A program made the translations under genes and the position numbers. Positions 10,600-23,111 of a DNA stretch of 64,000 bases are shown in pieces. The stretch spans positions 44,821,039-44,885,038 of the forward strand of contig OX359266.1 in the NCBI GenBank assembly GCA_947179155.2. The letters are read 5' to 3'. The DNA is from Hedera helix (taxonomy: Eukaryota; Streptophyta; Magnoliopsida; Apiales; Araliaceae). Below the pieces are notes generated by a model. The model worked only from the letters and a program-made list of their open reading frames with translations, ran no database searches and was not told where the DNA came from. Each line of letters starts with the position of its first letter. The first letter of the stretch is position 1.

Positions 10600-11080
10600 A
10601 ATGATATTTAGGTATATAATATTATATTTTTCAAATATAATATGTATTTAGGATTAATATTTAAATGTTGTAAATATTAATCTAGTTATTTTAATATTAT
10701 ATTTTTCCAAATATAATAAGTATTTAGGATTAATATTTAAATGATTGTAAATATTAATCTAGTTAGTTTAATATTATATTTTTCAAATATAATAAATATT
10801 TAGGATTAATATTTAAATATTTTAAATATTAATCTAGTTAGTTTAATATTATATTTTTTTAAATATAATAAGTATTTAGGATTAATATTTAAATGATTGT
10901 AAATATTAATCTAGTTAGTTTAATATTATATTTTTTCAAATATAATAAGTATTTAGGATTAATATTTAAATGTTGTAAATATTAATCTAGTTAGTTTAAT
11001 ATTATATTTTTCAAATATAATAAATATTTAGGATTAATATTTAAATGTTTTAAATATTAATCTAGTTGGTTTAATATTAT
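10600..11080 (+). repeat. 76-bp tandem repeat array in the LARD LTR, six copies
   Basis: GGATTAATATTTAAAT starts at 10651, 10727, 10803, 10879, 10956 and 11031, a 75-77-bp period. The equivalent array in the 3' LTR (17510, 17586, 17662) stops inside the third unit, where the element is broken. Confidence 0.92.
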
Positions 11081-12369
11081 ATCTTCTGAATTTATGATTA
11101 AATTAATTATTATTTAATTAATATTAAATAATAAACAAGGATGATAAATTAATTAATTATTATTTAATTACTATTAAATAATAATTAAAGACAACTAAGT
11201 TTGATTATTTAATTATTTATTATTTGATTAACTTTAAATAATAAATAAATCTAGTAAGTTATTATTTACTATTAAATAATAACTAAAAGTAGTTAATTAC
11301 TTACTATTTAATTAATATTAAATAGTAATTAAATGAAATAAAGAAAATGTCTTTTAACTCTTTTGTGTAAACAATTATAATAAATTGTTTAATAGTTTAA
11401 TAAGTGTTTAACACTTGAGAAAATTATTTTCTAAATTATTAAATTATTAACCTAATTTGATTGAGAGTTTATAAGGTTAATAACATCGTTTTGACTGATG
11501 TAAATTATGTGTTAATACTTATGTGTGGTAGATAAGTTCCTTAGTGAGCGTATAATTGTACAAATACGCCGTATTAATTATTAGACCAACTTTATTAATG
11601 TTAGGTCTTTCAAAGCCAGTTAGTTAAAGCTAGACATTTATAGTAGCTGAGCAGACAGGCAAGTTTCCTAAACCCTACTCAATTTATATTCGAGCAGGAT
11701 ATATTATTTTATTGTTCAAGTCCCTAACTCAAATTCAAGTTATTACGTTTCAAGCATGCTATGGTTTAATTTTGTATAATTATTCCACATCTTTAAATTA
11801 TTGATTCGCACATAGTGCTTGTTGCATGTGTTCATCAGGTATGAAAGGCTGATCACCTTCATTACCATAAGGTTCAGTTAAAAATTGTTCATGGTCATTA
11901 TTGACACTCACATTACTTGATTCAGTCATTCAATTATTGAAATTATGATTCGTACTCTTTCACAATTATTATATTGTTGAAAATCCGAAAGCTTGTTCTT
12001 TCTTTCAATCATGATATATCGTTATTGTATTTAAACTTGCTGAGCAAAGTCGTTGCTCACTCTTGCTATATCATGATAACAAATTTCAGAATAATACAAA
12101 TGTCCGAGGAGAGACGGAGACAGAAGCAAAAGACAAGATTATAGTGTTATTCATTATAACTAAATTGTTATATGATGTAAGTAATTTTGTAAACCTTTTT
12201 ATGAATCTAAAGGTATATATGTAGGTTAAGGTTAGAAACCTTGGGAAATGTTTTAGAATAAAAAATTTATGTTTATATTTTCCGCATTAGTTATAGAACG
12301 TGTATGAAGATGATGTATCGTGACGTACCGAGTCTAGGGTTAAAGGAACCCGGATTTGGGGTCGTCACA

Positions 12370-14749
12370 GGTTGGTATCAGAGCTGATAGGTTATAGTTC
12401 TTAGGTAGCAGTACCTTAGGCTATAATCATGGAAAGATAATGAAGACAGTGAAAGGATAAACTCAGATAGAGTTTAGAAATGAACATATACAGTTCATAA
12501 AGGAGGAAATAAATCTATATAAATACATAGATATATGAAAAGATTCAAAGAAGGATCTTCAATGAGTGTAATCCAAATAAATGGAATAAGAATCAGGGAA
12601 CACTTGATTCAAGAATTTAAAAAGAGAAGGATCGTACAGTAAAATGATCAGAGATGAATGATAAGATGATAGACGATCCTAGAATAAAGAAAAAATAGTA
12701 CAGTGAAATCAATTGTGTTATAAGATCACGATGATCATAGTAAAATCATGGAATGACAAATGGTCTGTTAAATGATTAAGAGGTTGTGTTGATAGCATGG
12801 TGCTATAACAATGAAGATACTGAAATAGTAACAAGTGGACTCTTGAAGTGTTGAGTGTGTTAAGGCATGAATTGACAAAATTCATATCAAGTTAAGAGAA
12901 GTTAGAGGTTTGTAGGTTTTTAATTGAGGACTCATATTAGTGGTTGAGTTGTACAATTTCTTTGTATGGGCAGGGGATTTGTGCTTGGTTTTAGAACCGC
13001 TTAGCTTCCTATATTAATATAGTGGTTGAGTTGAACGAACCCTTGTATGGGCGGGGGCTATGATATGTCAGCGAACCAATTTGGGAGATGCTGCTGCGAA
13101 ACTTGGCACGATCAGTGTGTATCGTAGGATAAACGTATGCACTGATGGCAGGTGTTCCTTACAGTGTTGAACAGTTGGGAAACTGATATATTTGTTCTTG
13201 GTTTAACGACCGCTTAACTTTCTATATTGATTAGTGGCCAAGTTGACCAATTTCTTGTATGGGCAGGAGATTGTGTTTGGTTTGACAACCACTTAGCTTC
13301 CTATAGTGATAATCGATTGACACCTGGTGTCGCGCTATTTGTTATATGAATGTTGAGAAGGTGATTCTTTTCTCATGTATAACGAATAGGTAGAGGATGT
13401 TAAGTTAAGTTCGTGTTCTGAGAACCGACACGCATGGAAAGTTCGTGACTCATAGTTATGTGGTGGAACCCCTCAGCGAATGGGCGACTTTGGCCTGACT
13501 AGGACAAGTTCCTCAAACCATATGATTGTGGTAAGTTGCTGAGCCCAAATACGTGGTAAGTTTGATGAACAGTAGGTATGGATAGAGTTAAGTAGTCAGG
13601 TTAAGGCTATAATAGATATAGTTATTAAGCTGGAAAAGAATGTGGAGGAAAAATTTGAGGTGTTTTGAGGTTTTAGGATATTCCAAATCTTCTAGCTATG
13701 CTAGACTTTGAAATTCTTAAAATCGTGCTAAATTCGCACTTTTGTGCTTTTGAAAAGACAAATGTATTTTAGAGATCATTAATGCACTTAGTGCAGAGAT
13801 GATAAACGATGGAGTCATCAATGCAGAGTAACCTAGTGTTGGATGTATTTTTTAAGCCCACTATGGTATGATGTAATATGACAAAGTCAAAATGATTTTT
13901 AGTATTTTGAAACGTTTAAAGAAGAGTCTATGCTAATTGTTTTGGCTAGACAAATTGATTTGAAAATATCAAAATGTATTTATAAAATCATCACACGCCA
14001 TTAAAGCCATGGTGCAGAGATGAAAAAGACGGAATCCTCAACGTACTGTTGCAACGGTGCGGTATCATGAAGTCCTATAAATGAATTTTAGTACTTTAAC
14101 TAATCTGAAATGATTTTTTTGAATCGTAATATACGAACAGTTCAATGATGTGAGTCGATGTCATTTATTTTGACTGGACACTTTTGGTCAGAAATGACTC
14201 AAGTTTTATTTTCCAATCCAACTTATGCTGGAGCGGAATTTTGTAGTAAGTCTGAGGTGAACAACCCCGTAATGGGGGATATGTCAGAGCCATGAATAAA
14301 GAACCCGCGAGGGGGCGCCCAACAGTGGTGGCATGCTGATATGGGTTGGTAAATCCAAAGAGTTCGACCCCGAGAGAAGTCGTTGTGCACAGCGCTAGAG
14401 TACGATAGGCTGATCACCTAGCGTACGAAACCATTGTGGTATGTTTTCAGTCTTTGTGATTGATAAACATTCTCGCAGTATGTTCACAGTCTTTATGACT
14501 CCTCAGAATAGTATGAAAGTTTTAATGAATATTTTGATTTTCAATTTATTCTTCTATAAGATATTGATTTTCAACTTATTCTTCTGCAAGATATTCCATT
14601 GTTCTGGAATTATGAGTTTAGAAGTATGAACTTCCTAGAAAAGGGTGGTAATAGAATTTGATGAGTAAAAAGTTATACTCAGAGATGAAAATTGGTAGAA
14701 ATGTGTATGAGATAATTTCGGGGACGAAATTTTTAGAAGAAGGGGTGAA
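12370..14749 (+). other. Non-coding internal domain of the LARD-like element
   Basis: PBS TGGTATCAGAGC lies at 12373-12384 and a polypurine tract AGAAGAAGGGG at 14735-14745. Between them no frame longer than about 65 codons is open and no retroviral motif is visible. Around 12930-13320 a block occurs three times in diverged form: TGTATGGGC(A/G)GGGG, a TTTGGTTT/ACCGCTTA stretch, then CTTCCTATA. The conserved piece before the polypurine tract (ATTTCGGGGACGAAATTT) is shared with the chromovirus elements in this window. Confidence 0.8.
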
Positions 14750-17677
14750 TGTAATATCCCGGATATTTAAATGAATTAGAAATAAAATATTTAATATTTA
14801 ATAAAGGTTGGAGTTTGATAACCTAGTAGTGATAGATAAATAGAGGTCCAAATTAAATTTAACAAACTAACTTAGATATGGTGATATCAAAATTTTTGAT
14901 ATCTTAGCAAGTAAAGTGATAATTCAATAAACTTGACTAACAGCAAGTCTAATTAAATTAAGAGAATTAATTAGTGGAGTTATGTAATTACGCGACGTGA
15001 TTGCGTGTAAATTAAATATGTATTTATATGAATATATATATATGCGTGCATATTTAGTAACATAATTTAATGGTTAATTAAATTGTGAGAAATAGATAAA
15101 TTAATATTAAATTAATCCGAGTTGAATTAAAAGGTTTATTGTGGAATTAATTTTATTCATTAATCAACAATTATGCAAATTGTTGATAAATTATTTGTGA
15201 GGAATAATTATGTAATTTATATAATTATAAATTATATAAAGTAGTTGAATTAATTAAGGGAGAATAGTAATGGTATATATGTACAACATTTAATTTCATA
15301 TATATGTACATATATATAAAGGGATTAAATTAATTAAGTAATTTTAAATAGTAATTTAATATATTAAATGAATATATTCTATAATTAAATAAATCATTGT
15401 AAATGATTTATGAGAGTGAGAAATTTAATTATACAATTATTTGTGTAATATTAATTAAATAATTAAATAAATTATTTAAATAAGAAATTGAGAAAATATA
15501 TTAGTATTTCAATGTATTTTCGGGTAAATGGAATTATTTCCATAATTGATGAGAAATGAATTATTTAATGTAAATATATTAAATAATTTAATTTATGGCC
15601 TAAATAATATATATTAAATTATATATTGTATTTATTTTAATTTCATAATTTATTGTGAAATTGTTTTTGAGGTAAGGTGATGTGTATAAATAATATATAT
15701 AGATTATATATATTATTATTAGCAAACACACTCTAAAGTTTTAATATCAAAATAATTGACAAGTTGTCATTAATTAAATATTCAATTAAATTGAATATAA
15801 TGAGTGAATTAAATTTTTATAAATTAATTAATATGATAATTAATTAATGTAAATAATATAAAATATTATTAATAATATTATTAGTCCATTTAGTAATTTA
15901 ATATTAATGGGTTAGAGTATTTAATTAATTAATCAATTCAATTATTATTTAATTATGGATTGGATAATTAATGTGTAACAAAATTAATAATTAATCATTT
16001 GGGATATAATTAAATAGCCCAATGATAAATTAAATGGACTTGACAATTTAGTAGCCCAAACAATTTAATAGAAGCCCAATTGGTATTTTAAATTAAAGCC
16101 CAATGATTGGCCCACTTGGAAAATACTTAATTTAACTAATATTAATTAAAAAAGTGACTTGGACAATCAAATTGGGACAAGAAGAAAGAAAAGTCAGCCG
16201 CATGGGAGGAGAGAGAAAAGAGAAAATGAGTTTGTTTTTATTTTCTTTTATTTTTCATTTATTTAATATTTAGGTTGCTTGTTTTGATTTTTGGTGAGTC
16301 ATTTCCCATAAAATTCTCACCAACTAAGGCATGGGTTAGCTTTCTTGAACAAGTATCCAATAGCTAACTTGTGTTGGTCTAAATTCATAGATATAAAATA
16401 TATATCTATACATCATGGAAGACTTAAGTAATTAGAGAGAGAGAAATGTTAGTCATTTCTTCTTCTTTCACTTTTCAAATTAGAGAGAAAATTATTTGAG
16501 AGCAAGGATATGGAAGGAGAAGGAATTCTTGGTTCATGCCATCCTCCTTCACAACCCATTTTGAAAGAAAAATGAAGATAGCCATTAAAATGAGGTAATG
16601 GTTATTTTAAATGAAGTTTATTTATTTATTAAATAAATTATCATGTTTGTATAAACATGTTATTATAGTTAATAATGTGTAGTAGTAATATTTATGCCAT
16701 TCTTGAGTTTAATATGCTTGGTGTGTATTTTGGTATATTTTGTATGCTAAAATATGTGTTTAGTAGTGTATAAACAAGTCTTGGAATTTATGACCAAAAA
16801 TAATTTTTATAATATTTAGATTTAATGTTATAATATTATAGAACATTAAATCATGAGAAAAACAAAGTTTGAATCACTCAAAATGGAGTTATACACAAAA
16901 AGTTATGATTTGTGGTAGTTTATGTGATGTAAAAATTTTTATAAAAAAATTTTAATATTAAATCATGAAAAATTAAATTTTCATGTTATAAATTGATATT
17001 AAGTGATTGGTAATTTTTTTGGATTTTTAAAGCTTACTTGAAGGTGTAATTTTTATTAAAGTGGTGTATTAAAACTACTATTCACAATCTGCTAAGGGGA
17101 AAAGAAAAAGACTGGCCGCGCAATGCGCGCAGCCAAATAAATCTGACGGACAGCCGTACAAAACGACGCCGTTTGGCGCATAAAAAGTTAACCCGCGCGC
17201 AATGCGCGGAGGCCGGCTCCGGGGTCTCCAAAACGGCACCGTTTTGGCCCCCGAATTTTTGTAAGGCGCGCGATGCGCGGAAGACATTTTCGGCTGAAAT
17301 TACTATTTTGCCCCTCCGGTCTTTTTCTGCGTAATTACGAAATTGCCCTCGTATCAGTTTTTCGACTTAATTACAGAATTGCCATTCTGGATAATTTTAA
17401 TTAATTTAAATGTTTAAAAATTAATTTAAAATTATAACAAAAATAATAATAATACAAAAATGATATTTAGGTATATAATATTATATTTTTCAAATATAAT
17501 ATGTATTTAGGATTAATATTTAAATGTTGTAAATATTAATCTAGTTATTTTAATATTATATTTTTCCAAATATAATAAGTATTTAGGATTAATATTTAAA
17601 TGATTGTAAATATTAATCTAGTTAGTTTAATATTATATTTTTCAAATATAATAAATATTTAGGATTAATATTTAAAT
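14750..17677 (+). repeat. 3' LTR of the LARD-like element, broken after 2.93 kb
   Basis: Corresponds base for base to 7891-10818 (offset 6859). It ends within the third 76-bp repeat, where it joins gypsy integrase sequence at a shared AATAT (17675-17679). The remaining 1.55 kb of this LTR is absent from the window, as is any 3' TSD. Confidence 0.88.
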
Positions 17678-18898
17678 ATGAAAAGGGAGATTGCAGAGTT
17701 TATCTCAAGGTGCTTAACTTGTCAACGTGTCAAGGCAGAACATCAAGTACCTAAAGGTCCATTACAACCACTTGAGGTTCCCGAATGGAAGTGGGAACAC
17801 ATCAATATGGATTTCGTGACGGGTCTTCCCAAAGTTTCTCAAGGCTTAGATGCAATTTGGGTCATCGTAGATAGATTGACCAAATCCGCTCATTTCTTGC
17901 CTATACGAGAAAACTTTTCACTTGAACGTCTTGCCGGTATGTACATAAATGAGATCGTGAGATTGCATGGCATGCCAGTTTCCATAGTTTCTGATCGAGA
18001 TCCTAGATTCACTTCACGCTTTTGGATCAGTCTACAAAAAGCTATGGGCACTGAACTACGTTTTAGTTCTGTATACCATCCTCAAACGGACGGACAATCG
18101 GAAAGGACGATCCAGACCCTCGAAGATCTTTTGAGACTTTGCGTACTAGATTTCAAAGGAAGTTGGGATAAGTACTTGCCATTGGTGGAATTTTCCTACA
18201 ACAACAGTTACCAAGCAAGTATAGGTATGGCTCCATTCGAGGCTTTATATGGACGCAAATGTCGCTCTCCAGTATGTTGGAATGAGGTAGGAGAAGCAAA
18301 ACTGTTGGGACTCAAGTTGGTACGCTTGACGACCGAAAAGATCCAAATGATCCGACAACGAATACAGACAGCACAAGAACGACAAAAGAGTTATGCCGAT
18401 CTTCATCGGAGAGATGAGAGATTCAACGTCGGAGATCATGTATTCTTACGTGTTTCTCCTTGGAAAGGGGTTACGAGATTCGGAAAGAGAGGAAAACTCA
18501 ACCCTCGATTTATTGGCCCATTTGAAATCCTCGATCGGGTGGGAACTGTAGCTTACAGACTAGCCTTACCACCAAGTATGTCTCGCATCCATAACGTTTT
18601 TCACATATCTATGTTACGTAAATATGTGAAGGACCCAAACCACGTCATTGAGTTAGAACCAGACGTTATAGCAGAAGATTTAACGTATGAGGAAGTACCT
18701 GTTAAGATCCTAGATAAGAAGGAGCAGATCTTACGCTCAAAGGTTATACCTCAAGTTAAGGTTTTATGGAGGAACCAAGATATTGAGGAAATGACCTGGG
18801 AGCTAGAATCTGAGATGAAGTCTAGGTATCCATACCTCTTCGAAATGCCAGGTACGTCAATTTCGGGGACGAAATTTCATAAGGAGGGGAGGTTGTAA
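17678..18898 (+). pseudogene. Gypsy polyprotein fragment: integrase and chromodomain, 5' truncated
   Basis: A 406-codon open frame equal to residues 284-689 of the longer ORF at 23745-25814. It starts just after the first His residues of the integrase zinc finger and keeps the two Cys (CLTC), the DDE core (MDFVTG, VSDRDPRF, QTDGQSE) and the chromodomain tail. Everything upstream (gag, protease, RT, RNase H) was removed when the segment was joined to the LARD LTR. It has no start codon of its own in a natural context, so it is a fragment, not a gene. Confidence 0.9.
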
Positions 18899-21800
18899 GA
18901 CCCCGAATTTTATGAAATATAAAATTTAATTTTCTTCATATATATTTTTTCATGAAACAGTAAGTGGTTAAATTGACAAAGTTAAAAGTTAAGGATGTTT
19001 CGTGCAAATTATACCTTGTTGGACAATATTCTTTTTGTCGGGGAATATTCGTTTTGTCGGGGAATATTCGTTCTGCCCGTACGACGGCGCAATATAATAT
19101 TCGTGTCGTACGACGGCGCCGAAATAACTAATTATTGGTGGACCCCACAACGGAATAATTGTCGGATATAGAAAACGACAGAAGTAACCTTTTTAAATAA
19201 AAATAGTCAACGGTGTTAACTATTTAAATACTGGTGATAAAAGAATAGTAGCATACGGTAATTTATGGTATTCTACAGTAGCATGCGGTACTCTACAGTA
19301 GCACACGGTATTGCACAGTGTCTTATATTATTGATCTGAAATTGACACCCTAACTGTTGCACATCATTTCATCAATAATTGTTGTTGTATAATATTTTAT
19401 GTTATCAATTCAATAATTGTTGCTACACAGTATTTTGCATTATTGATTCAATAATTGTCATTAAACTGTATTTCATATCATCGAGTCAATAATTGTTGGT
19501 GCACTGTAGTTTAAAATTATTGAATCTAATAATTGTCACAGTAGCAAATACACAGTAATTTATATTATTTAAATTAATAATAATCTGTAACATGTTTATT
19601 ACATTATTGTTATCATTGTTGTAGCATTATTTTATATGTTGGATCCACAGGTAGAATAAATAAAATAAAATAAAATAAAATAAATATTATTATTTTTCAA
19701 AAGTTACTATTCACTGACGGAAGTTACTGTTCACATCGGAAAAGTTACTCCGGAGTCACTGTTCACTCCCGGAAATCACTATTCATCGGCTGACAAAAGT
19801 TACTGTTCATTACTGTTCACTTTTTAAAAATTTTAAAGTTACTGTGCAAAGTTACTGTGCAAGTATTGAAATTTTTTTTAAAAAAAAACGTTTGCGCAGC
19901 CTCTCTCACCTACCAAATGCACAGTGCCCACCTACCACGCATAGTACCCCATTTTCCCCTATAAATAGCTTGTTCAGCTGAATAGAAAAATCACACCTAA
20001 AACATAAAATTTTTCTATAAGAATTTTATGAGTTTTCTCTGAGAATAGTAAGGTTATTTTGAGAGTTTGAAAGCCAAAAGGAGTGCAGAAATTTTTCAAG
20101 TAAGTCTTTTATTAAAGAGTAGTAATTTTATAAATTCCTATTTTTCACGGTATTCACAAATCTTCCTTTAGAAGACTCTTCTATTAGAAGATTCATTTTT
20201 AAAAGCTTTCTTTAGAAGATTTATTTTGAAATATTATTTTAAAAACTATTCTAAAGTTATTATATTATACTACAAAAATTATGTTAAATATATATAATTT
20301 TGATAGTTCATAATATACGAGTTATCATACACTTTGAAATTTATATGTGGTAATTACTAATTTATATTATAAATATATAGGTTGATCAACCTCATTTAAA
20401 TCAATATCCAGTCACGTGTTAAGGTAAGGAATATCATTCTTTTCACACTCTTAAATTTATTACGGTAAGGAGTATCACTCTTTTCATCATCATAAATGGA
20501 TATTATTTTCTTTCTTACTTGAAGGGATTATCATTCTTTGATTCTCGAAAATAATATCGTTTCTTTCTTGTGCCATTTATTTCCATGTATTAAATTGTGG
20601 GAATAACCTTACGGCGCGGTTTACCGCCTGTTGGTGAATAACCTTTTGTATTCATTCCTTATTAATCTTTGAGAATAACCTTACGGTGCGGATTATCGCC
20701 TGTTTGGTGAATAACTCTTCGTGTTCAAATTCTATTAAATTGTGGGAATAACCTTACGGTGCGGATTACGCCTGTTTGGTGAATAACTCTTCGTGTTCAA
20801 ATTCTATTAAATTGTGGGAATAACCTTACGGTGCGGATTACGCCTGTTTGGTGAATAACTATTCGTATTCAAATTGATGGGAATAACCTTACGGTGCGGA
20901 TTATCGCCTGTTGGTGAATAACCCTTGTTATTTGTCTCGTGTGGAAATAATTTGTCTACACGAATTATCACATGACACTTTTATTCCATATTCGTAAGTG
21001 ATATCATTTTCCTTTATACTCATAAGGGATACCATCTTTTTCATCTTCCATTATTCAAACTTACTATGGTAAGGGATATTAATTCCCTTCACCTTTTGTT
21101 AATCAAACCTGCTACGGTAAGGGATATTACTTTCTTCCATACACCTAAATCGAAACTTATTATGGAACTATTGCTTCTATAATTCCTGAAAATATTATAT
21201 GTTCCATAATAGTTGAATTTCATTAGTTCAACTGAACCTTCCTATTTTCTGAACATTTCTATTGAACTGTAATCGTTATTCTGAACTGTGGATCTTGAAT
21301 ATCATTTTTAAATTTCACTCCACATCATGTTGGCAATTTGGACATTATTTGAATCTGCACAAAGTAAACTTCCGATACTTATTGTTTATCCTGTTCTTCT
21401 GTTCATCATTTGTATCACTGTTATTTGTATTAATCATCAAGAATCAAGCTGTTGTGAATATCTGTGGCCGGGGGCACAGATGTGATATAATTGTTGAACA
21501 GATGATAGGTTAAAGGCGATATACTAGGTTAAAGGCGATACATCTGTTCGGTGTCTTTTATGACACGTGGTTAATGTTCTCTTTGGCCCGTAGTGCAAAG
21601 ATGAACTGTTGATTGGTATGATTATGACCAAAGGCTGAATCTGGTATAATCATGACCGTTGGTGTTATATTGAATGTCTTTGGCCCGTAGTGCAAAGACG
21701 AACTGTTGATCTGTATGATTATGACCAGGAACTGTGAAGTTGTATTATCTTGACTAATGATATTTCAGATGATAAAAGTTGATGATGTTTTTCCTAAAAA

Positions 21801-22276
21801 GAGAACCGAGTGGACATTATAGTCTGCATTATTCTTCTAATAGATTACTCATTCCGCTGCTATTATTGATCTGAACGTTGTTTAAGAATTTAACTGCAGT
21901 TTTTGATATAAACCTTGTAGTCTATTGTATTCTATCAAGAACTCAACTGTTGAAGGCTAATGATAAATTATTCGTCATTATCTTAGTCATGATATTTCTT
22001 ACTGGGCTATTTGAGCTCACCCTTTCTTTTGTTCCATTGTTTTTCAACAGGAGATGAAAACGTAACGGGGTCTAGCCGGGGGATGGAGTGAGAGTCCGAG
22101 GAATAGCTATCCTAGTCTTCACGTGTTGTAAAATAGTGTGGCAATAATAGTGAAGACTTAGTTGTGTATTATTATACACTGTATTGTTGTACGTTGTGCT
22201 TTGTTGTAATAATTTTGTTGCAGTCTTTTGACGACTCAAGTTTGGGCTGTGTGGGCCTAGATTTGGGGGCGTCACA
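18894..22276 (+). repeat. Gypsy LTR, middle copy (3383 bp)
   Basis: TGTAAGACCCCG...GGCGTCACA, followed at once by the PBS, so it is the 5' LTR of the unit to its right and the 3' LTR of the fragment to its left. CTATAAATAG at about 19959-19968 is the likely promoter TATA box. A run of GTTACTGTTCAC-type repeats occurs at about 19700-19860. Confidence 0.93.
20601..20925 (+). repeat. 72-bp class repeat array in gypsy LTR, copy 2
   Basis: GAATAACCTTACGG starts at 20601, 20673, 20746, 20818 and 20881. It is the counterpart of 2371-2706, with the core changed from GAGCGGATTGCCGCC to GTGCGGATTA(T)CGCC. Confidence 0.9.
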
Positions 22277-22278
22277 GT

Positions 22279-22290
22279 TGGTATCAGAGC
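22279..22290 (+). other. Gypsy primer-binding site (tRNA-Met type)
   Basis: TGGTATCAGAGC lies two bases after the LTR. It is the standard initiator tRNA-Met complement of plant LTR retrotransposons. Confidence 0.88.
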
Positions 22291-22476
22291 TTAGGGATAT
22301 GGTCTTTAATGGAGATCTGGGGTTAGAACTAGGAGGGGAGAGACGAATAGAATCGGTCACTAGTGTGTCCCACCTAAATTAGATTTTATTATCTAATGAG
22401 TTGATTTGAATATAGGGACATGAAGTGATGAGTCAGTTTATTTGAACTAACATTTATTTTGTGACCACAGTTAAGT

Positions 22477-23109
22477 ATGGCATCTGGAAATCAGGAGGTT
22501 AACTATGAAATGACCGAAACAAATGTAGCTGCAAAACAAGAGGCGACGAATAATCTTCTTACAAACTCAGAGTTGAATCATTTGCCTAAGGCAAAAATTA
22601 TGCGTGTTCTATCCGGTAAGGATGAAGGTGAAAGTTCTGCTACAGTCGTTCCAGATCCATTATTAGAAGCAATTAAAGGAAGTAATGAACTTGCGGAAAT
22701 TATTGCCTTTAATTTACTCACTAATTGGGAGAGTCATATCACCTGGTTATGCTCTATAACAAAGGATCAGAATATATGGACTTTTCATATTAGTCTTTGG
22801 GATTTATGGTGTTCCAGCTATGAGTTTCAAGATTATTTAAAAATGATGTTTCTATACTTTTGGGCGTTACAATTTAAAGGAATTCAGGTTAAGTTAGTCA
22901 CTATCATGGAAACTGCAGTCTATCGAAAATACTATTCTTATAGAAATCATTGGTACGTTACTACTGATGAAGTTGAGGAATCCGAGAAACAGTTCGTTAG
23001 AGAATTATTTAGTGGTATTCCCATGGTTGAAATACGTGAAGATCCGAATGAAGTACTCGGGATTCGATTTGACGATAACAGTCAAGAAACCGAAGGAGGT
23101 GATAACTAG
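22477..23109 (+). CDS. Unrecognised 210-aa ORF in the gag position of the gypsy element
   Basis: Starts ATGGCATCTGG about 190 bp after the PBS, where gag normally begins, and ends TAG just before the protease frame, which overlaps it. I do not recognise the protein. It lacks the usual plant gypsy gag features: no retrotrans_gag WW/DARxWW-like stretch and no CCHC zinc knuckle. The first 75 residues are polar and acidic; residues about 75-165 are rich in Trp, Tyr and Phe (WESHITWLC, WTFHISLWDLW, YYSYRNHWY); the end is acidic (ETEGGDN). It could be a replaced or heavily diverged gag, a captured host gene piece, or a lineage-specific ORF. The unbroken 210 codons in a damaged element argue for recent function or recent acquisition. 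Confidence 0.6.
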   Translation: MASGNQEVNYEMTETNVAAKQEATNNLLTNSELNHLPKAKIMRVLSGKDEGESSATVVPDPLLEAIKGSNELAEIIAFNLLTNWESHITWLCSITKDQNIWTFHISLWDLWCSSYEFQDYLKMMFLYFWALQFKGIQVKLVTIMETAVYRKYYSYRNHWYVTTDEVEESEKQFVRELFSGIPMVEIREDPNEVLGIRFDDNSQETEGGDN

Positions 23110-23111
23110 TA

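Larger units (their letters stand above)
7891..12369 (+). repeat. 5' LTR of the LARD-like element, 4479 bp
   Basis: Starts TGTAATATCCCGG and ends GGGTCGTCACA. It is mostly very AT-rich, with a GC-rich palindromic island (10255-10430) and a 76-bp tandem array (about 10600-11080). The left flank is copia internal sequence ending TGTAT. Confidence 0.9.
7891..17677 (+). mobile_element. Non-autonomous gypsy-type LTR element with giant LTRs (LARD-like), 3' LTR truncated
   Basis: The 5' LTR is 7891-12369 (4479 bp, TGTAATATCC...CGTCACA), the internal region 12370-14749 (2380 bp), and the 3' LTR starts at 14750 and breaks off around 17677. A primer-binding site and a polypurine tract frame the internal part, but it has no long open frame and no gag or pol motif. 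LTRs near 4.5 kb around a non-coding interior match the definition of Large Retrotransposon Derivatives. The end sequences (CGTCACA, PBS, ATTTCGGGGACGAAATTT before the polypurine tract) match the gypsy chromovirus elements here, suggesting mobilisation by such a relative. Only two substitutions were seen between the LTRs over 2.93 kb (9838/16697 and 10340/17199), so it is young. Confidence 0.88.
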
